A stretch of DNA of 64,000 bases from Hemibagrus wyckioides (Eukaryota > Chordata > Actinopteri > Siluriformes > Bagridae). This document shows, piece after piece, positions 1 through 64,000 of this stretch. Below the pieces are notes generated by a model. The model was not told the DNA's origin, did not search any database, and saw nothing but the letters and a program-made list of their open reading frames with translations. The translations under genes and the position numbers were made by a program. Positions within the stretch are counted from its first letter, which is position 1. Every line of letters begins with the position of its first letter. Location of the stretch: contig NC_080727.1 in the NCBI RefSeq assembly GCF_019097595.1, positions 5,040,001 through 5,104,000 of the forward strand, read 5' to 3'.

Positions 1-349
1 GTTCCTATCAGGCAGGCTGTGGAGACTCAGAAAGGGAGTCCGATATGGTTTGTGGAACACGGCGGCTCTCCCGAGTTTCCACCGAGCTCCTAAAGGTCCA
101 CTGAGCTTTTTTGCAGGTGATGGATGTGTCGTGCGCTGTGGCGTCGCCGCATGTCCAACACACCCCTCAGTCTCACGTCCACACCCCCAGCCACGTTGAG
201 CTTGTCCTTTTGTGTCTCTTTTGTGTGTTAGTCATGTTATCAACATGTGTTCCCACTCTACAAAACCTAGAAAAACAGAAGGAGAAGAAGAAGAAGAAAT
301 CAATCCTGTGTTTTTTTGGGAAACTTTTTTTAAAAAAAGGAAATGTCAG

Positions 350-355
350 TTTATT
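350..355 (-). terminator. second candidate poly(A) signal AATAAA
   Basis: This hexamer is on the gene strand, about 1050 nt after the stop. It would make a longer 3'UTR isoform. Chance occurrence in AT-rich DNA is possible. Confidence 0.2.
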
Positions 356-674
356 GAGTTATTTGGTGGAGACGCAGGCTTTGAGGTCTAATTCAGCTCT
401 GTAGCAGGCTCAGGCGCTTCAGGAGTAGGAGGATGGTTTGAGACTCGGGGAGCCAGTGAAAATGACAGCAAGGGTGATATACCACAGGGAGGACTAATTC
501 CATCACCGCTACCACCCTACACAGAACACTGAGAAATATTTCAGTAGCCAAGTGTCTGCTTCATAAAGTATGGAGTGCTGTTATAGGAAAATAATGTACT
601 CTATGACAGGGAATTGTGACGAAGCGGACCTACTGGTACCATCCCCAAATTGATTATTTTTCAATAACAAGTGA

Positions 675-680
675 TTTATT
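675..680 (-). terminator. candidate poly(A) signal AATAAA for celf4
   Basis: The plus-strand TTTATT reads AATAAA on the gene strand, about 720 nt after the stop codon. The downstream GU-rich element is weak, so use of this site is uncertain. A second AATAAA at 350-355 is an alternative. Confidence 0.3.
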
Positions 681-1401
681 CCTTTTATACAGGACCGCAA
701 CAACTTTCCAACATTTTTTTTTTGTAAATGAAGGACCAACACATTGCACATTGTATTAGTTTATAGTTACATTTATCGTTGTGGAATGCCTGTATAAGAA
801 GTTAGTTCCTTTTATCAGTTATGTTTATAGCAGCTATAATTTTTTTTTGTTTCCTCACCAGCCTTTTTCTCCTTCTCTTGAAGCACAACGATGCAAAGAA
901 ATTGTAGCTTGTCATGAGGAACTAAACAGCGTGTTACTTTCTGTCACCCTGAACATCCTGCGGCCGAAAATATATAAGGCTTTTCCCCTGTGATATTTTC
1001 ACAACACCAAAAGCAAACTGGACATAGATCTCGATGCCTATGGAGCTGTCTCTGCCACCAACAAATCTACTCCTTCTTGTTACTAATGTGTATTCCATAA
1101 CTTCCCTCAAACTTTACTTCAGAACAGCTGTTTCAGACATTTGACCTTGAGGTGACCTTGGCCCTGTTTGGACCTTTTCTTTAGTCTTCAGACCTGATTT
1201 GAAGATAGTAGCATCATATATACGCTATCTATTTACTTTTCATAATGTTTTTAAATATCTTCTTGCTATAAATGGTCCTTTTTTTTTGTTTGAAATTTTT
1301 GCACCTCATTGCACTACTGTTGTGGGTGTAGTTCTGACCTGTTGTTCCCCCAGTGCTACAGTGGCCTTCACCTCCAGGGTGAGGGACATCAGGGGGCGGG
1401 G

Positions 1402-60133
<58,732 letters not shown>

Positions 60134-61303
60134 CTGAGAAAGAGAGAGAGAGCGAGAGAGAGAGAAGGAGACATTCATTACATTACAGAAATAAGATGAA
60201 AGAACAGAAAAAAAGTTGTTCTAGAGCAAACCATCGTGCAAAACAACAGCAGAAAATGTACGTACGAGGGGGTTCTCTCGTAAATCTGATGGATGAGACA
60301 AGGGTGCAAACGTGCAGTCAACAAGCCGTCAGATATTCCGCCTGAATCGCGGTCTTGTTTTGACGTGTGTGTGTGTGTGTGGGTGTGTGTTTGGGAAAGA
60401 AAGTGAGAATGCATCTACTGCATGGGTTAGAGATGCAGAAAAAGGGATGACGGCAGAAAGGAACGACAGGGTGAGTGACAGAGAGCTGCTGTCTATTCCT
60501 CTGACAACTCAGGAGTGTCCATATGTTCAGTTCCTCTTAATCCTCACTTCGCACCTGCATCACGTGCATGTTTGTGTGCGTTTGTGTGTGCGTGTTTTGC
60601 TTAAGAAGAGCATGCACTTTGCTACATCCCAAAAATGCTAATTCTCCTCACCTCACATATGCTTGGTATCTCTCCAAAAAAAAAAAACCAACAAGTTTGT
60701 CCTTGCTGTAAAAAAAAAAAAGAGAAAACAAAAAAGAGGTCCCCCTAAGGGAAGCATCTGAGTGTGTGTGTGTGTGTCTGTGGGTGAAGAAAAAAAAAGT
60801 ACAATTAGCATGCCATTTGTAAATGAAATGGGTAAATATGACTACACGAAATCTGTTTTAATTGCTAATATTTATAAAATGCTAATGTTTATGCTAATTC
60901 GGGTTTTAATACCAAACACACAGTAGATTAATTCTGGGGAAAAAAAAAAAATCAATCTTCCTGGGACGGTTTACCTTCGTGTACTGTTTATTACCTAGTA
61001 ATGGATGTCCCGTAGACCCATACCATCTGTTCCGATCTTATATAAGTACGATAATACGGTTATATTAAAGTGTGCAATATATCTATCCTTCATCGTAGGT
61101 GTTAGGGGAAGAAAAAAACAAAACACGGTGTAGGTGTTTGATTCTTAGATTGTGTCTGGGGATCGAATCCTGTTCAGAAACTTTGCTTAATAAGCATGCG
61201 ATGTGTTTTCGTTTCTATAGTAACAGATAAAAACGTGAAGGAGTATGGAAGGAGTCTCCAGTGTCAGGAATGGAGTAACATGCAGTGTTTTGGTCTTATT
61301 AAC

Positions 61304-61466
61304 TATATGTTACATTTACAGCATCGTAGCATTAACATCATTTATACAACTGAGCAGTTGAAGGATAAGGCCGTTGCTCAAGGGTGCAGTAGCTTGGCAG
61401 TGCTGGGATTTGAACCCACCACCTTATGATAAGTGGTCCAGCATCCTAACCACTGAACTATTAAAA
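61304..61466 (-). mobile_element. tRNA-derived SINE-like element, minus orientation
   Basis: On the minus strand ATAGTTCAGTGGTTAGGATG fits an A box and GGTGGTGGGTTCAAATCCC a B box, about 35 bp apart, followed by CACTGCCAAGCTACTGCACC and ending near ATGTAA. It is the typical head of a fish tRNA-SINE. Confidence 0.6.
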
Positions 61467-61515
61467 GCATGCGTTTGTGAATGGTTTACAGCTGCTTTAA
61501 TGTAAGAGAACTATG

Positions 61516-61735
61516 AATGATCCCACCATCTCTCAGGGTAAGTGGCAAATATGTGTCTAGACACCAAGTATTCTGGTTTTCTGGCACCCAGGTGTTGGAA
61601 CGAACTTCCCCTAGATGTCCGAACAGACCTACCTCTACCTGAAACACTTAAACTAGCTCTAATTTTCATAGTTTGGTTTATGTATTATTGTATGTATTTA
61701 AAAAAATCCTCCCAAACAAACATTTTTTAGGCTGA
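61516..61735 (+). mobile_element. LINE-like ORF2 C-terminal fragment
   Basis: The open frame contains FLAPRCWNELPLDVRTDLPL, a motif common at the C-terminus of fish non-LTR retrotransposon polyproteins. Only about 40 codons are left and no reverse transcriptase motif is present. The family cannot be assigned. Confidence 0.4.
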
Positions 61736-61811
61736 TGATTTCCTAAGTCTGTGACCTGTTGATCCAGTGTTCCAGGACTCGTTCATTTGTTCTTTTCCGG
61801 CAAGTCATCCT

Positions 61812-61948
61812 CATCTCTGGTAGCTTAGTGGTTAAGATGTTGAACGCCAGATCCGAAGGTTGTGAGTTTGAATCACAGGTCCACAAATGAGATAAACTGT
61901 AAGTTACTCTGGATAAGGGTGTCTGCTAAATGCCAGAAATGTAATTGT
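61812..61948 (+). mobile_element. tRNA-derived SINE, plus orientation
   Basis: GGTAGCTTAGTGGTTAAGATG is an A box and GGTTGTGAGTTTGAATC a B box. The tail TCTGGATAAGGGTGTCTGC followed by TAAATGCCA is a well-known 3' end of teleost SINEs. Length of about 137 bp suits a short SINE. Confidence 0.65.
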
Positions 61949-62765
61949 CCTTGATTATTTTCCTGTAACAGCCCTCACCTCTGTGTTGTGTTCCTCTTTC
62001 CTAGAGCGCTTTCCCCAATCTCTAACTAAAGCTCTACAATCCAGAAATCTTTTTTCCAGGTGAAATAAATTGTATTAATTGTCAAGAAAGTAAGCTCTGA
62101 AACACTGAACACTAAACGCTCGCAGTTTTCTGGAAGTAAACGCTGAAAAGAACAGCAAACGAATTCATCGAGTCAGTTCGGATCCTTGATGTATGAAATT
62201 ATTTGTTACCATTCCTACAATAACAGGCTGTAATATCTAGCCCGGATGATGAATAACGCTTCTCGGCTGATCTGGTGAACGTATATGAGCGAGCTTCTTT
62301 TTCATTATGCCGCAGGTTTATGAGGTCATTATTTGTACTGTCGTGGAAAAGCGAATAAATTTCGCCGCTATGAAGTGAGAAGTCGAGCTTGTGGATTAAA
62401 TGACTGAAATGAATGAGCGTCCAATTTCTCTGGGAGCCGATTCGGGAGGGGAGCTGGATGATGAAACGGTTAAGATGCATCTTTATTTAAGAATCGAGGA
62501 TGACCAGAAATGAATGGATGTTAGTGGAAAACTTGTAACCACTGTGCATGTGTGTGTGTGTGTAAAACGAATACTCTCACAGTCTCTTATTTCACCTTGG
62601 CTAAAATGACCTCTAACACAGTGTAAATGTTCTTCTAACATTTTTTTCCACGTCTGCGTGAAAAATTTAGCTCGTAAAGATCTTTTTCTAACAAACTGTT
62701 TAAGTTAAGAATAAGAGATGAGGAAGAAGGAACTCAAAGCACTCAGCAGCACTACAGGGACACTA

Positions 62766-62796
62766 CAGACACACACACACACACACACACACACAT
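62766..62796. repeat. (CA)n microsatellite
   Basis: About 14 AC units. Confidence 0.95.
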
Positions 62797-64000
62797 GCTC
62801 ACGTGCCTTCCCCAAGGCTGGAGCATGAGTCAGCATTAATGTTCCCCGCTGTCCATTGCGTGTGTTTAACCCTGGCTGCGCCGTCGTCAGTGTGTGAGTG
62901 TGTGTGTGTGTTCGCCTCCTGCAGCCCTGCCTGGCTTTTTTAATTAACTCTGACTCATTAGCAACGGGGAGCGCTCAGTGCGACAGCCTGCCTCGCTCCT
63001 CTGAGGGTCTGTCATTCTGCCATGTTACAGAACATGCTAGCACTCTCACGGGACACGTGTCCACGCGCCAAAACACACACACACACACGCACAGTCTTGT
63101 ATTAATATCTTTGTAGGATGTTTACTGTATATACATAATAATACTTCACCTTAATTTAATACCAACCTTAACCTTAGTCCCTAACGTAAATCTTACAATC
63201 CTTTAGGAAGTGGATTTTGTGGAAGTGGAATCTAATGGATTCGACAAACGGTGAAAAACAAACCCCCTCCTTCCTTTTCATTCGGTGCGTGTGTTTCAAC
63301 ATGACGCATTTCAGACACCACCTGCTGCGCTACACACGTCAACCAGGACCTATCCTACCTGGAAAATGTTTTTTTATTATTTATTTTATTTTTTTATTAG
63401 CATTCCAGAACGACCGAGAGTTGTTGTTTTTTTTTTCTTGTAGTAATGTGGAAAAACTGAGGAAAGCTGTCCTGCTCTGAGAAAGTTACCTCAGTAATAA
63501 AATAATAAAGACGTTAGTCAAACTGAAATAGCTTTTACTTTTTTATGTCATGTTTCAAACACAAATCCTTGATCATACTGATCATGTTTCTCGTACTTTC
63601 GCTTGTATTGATACGCTAATAACTATAGGAGATAACTAGCTTGCTGCCTGTTGTTGTTGTTGTTGTGTTATTTTAGCTACTGCACATTAGCTGAGGCAAA
63701 GTTTCCCATACCTGAAACTAGGCACAATATTGAAGCTTTTGAGCTCTTTTAATTCAGGTTGTCACAAAAAAATTAGTCTAACATTAGCTAGTCTGTTTAA
63801 GAATTTAATATCATCAGTATCATCTTTAGCCTGATGTTCTGCTCTAAGGCTGTTAGCAAACTTCAAACTTATTCACTAACATTGATTTGTTTTAGTTAAT
63901 CAATGTTTAAATGCTAAATGTTTCCTCAGTACCAAAAAAAGTAATGTAAAAAACAAAAATACAAAACCTAGCATAACATCAGACAACTTGCTACATGGCT

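Larger units (their letters stand above)
1..1401 (-). other. celf4 3' untranslated region and possible downstream flank
   Basis: This stretch follows the celf4 stop codon. It has no gene-like ORF on either strand. It is mixed-complexity AT-rich sequence with short poly-T runs. The mRNA 3' end cannot be placed from sequence alone; two AATAAA hexamers on the minus strand (675-680 and 350-355) are candidates. Confidence 0.6.
60134..64000 (-). other. celf4 upstream intron (3' part only)
   Basis: This is the intron 5' of exon 60051-60133 and runs out of the window. I searched it by eye for the preceding RRM1 exon (encoding the RNP2 to loop region ending in a TGMHKG-like motif) and found none. It contains two SINE-like pieces, a LINE-like fragment and a (CA)n run at 62771-62795. 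Confidence 0.75.

Noticed and set aside
111..404. 97-codon frame on the plus strand in the 3' flank
   Set aside because: No known motif; low-complexity lysine run from an AAG repeat; opposite to the celf4 3'UTR.
61812..61890. Possible tRNA gene
   Set aside because: A and B boxes are present but the sequence does not close an acceptor stem and continues into a SINE tail.

Overview
The window is vertebrate nuclear DNA, almost certainly from a ray-finned (teleost) fish. The reasons are a spliced vertebrate gene with large AT-rich introns, very abundant di-, tetra- and pentanucleotide microsatellites, internally deleted Tc1-like DNA transposons with fish-type sequence, and tRNA-derived SINE-like pieces. 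I cannot name the species.

One protein-coding gene is recognisable. It is a celf4-type gene (CUGBP/Elav-like family member 4, an RNA-binding splicing and translation regulator) on the minus strand. Eleven coding exons are visible. From 5' to 3' of the gene they are 60051-60133, 19151-19199, 11604-11732, 10838-10917, 10598-10738, 9811-9949, 9129-9281, 6468-6530, 6224-6304, 4752-4895 and 1402-1529 (stop at 1402-1404). Splice phases agree at every junction and the joined frame is about 395 codons. It runs from the RNP1 strand of RRM1, through RRM2 and the linker, to RRM3 and the C-terminus. The roughly 90 N-terminal residues (first exon or exons and the start of RRM1) were not found and should lie beyond 64000. 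Nothing else in the window looks like a gene; the other ORFs are repeats or shadows.

Layout: 1-1401 is 3'UTR and downstream flank. Between 1402 and 11732 are nine compactly spaced exons (RRM2, linker, RRM3). The stretch 11733-19150 is a 7.4 kb intron with a deleted Tc1-like element, a rearranged Tc1 piece and microsatellites. The 40.9 kb intron 19200-60050 holds a second Tc1-like copy, a 2 kb TTCC/TTTC compound array, and a 5.1 kb satellite (28905-34005) that grades from pentamers to an almost perfect 30-bp tandem repeat. It also carries hexamer arrays, GATA/GACA arrays, a GA-rich block, and several complex, repeat-poor stretches that could be conserved intronic enhancers. From 60134 to 64000 is the start of the next intron upstream, with SINE-like and LINE-like fragments.

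The most notable biology is in the splice sites. Four acceptors have UG repeats close to them in the transcript. One is a (UG)14-UUUUAG tract ending a 99-nt intron. The RRM2-linker exon uses a GC rather than a GT donor. Since CELF proteins and TDP-43 bind UG-rich RNA, this makes a testable case for auto- or cross-regulated splicing of this gene.
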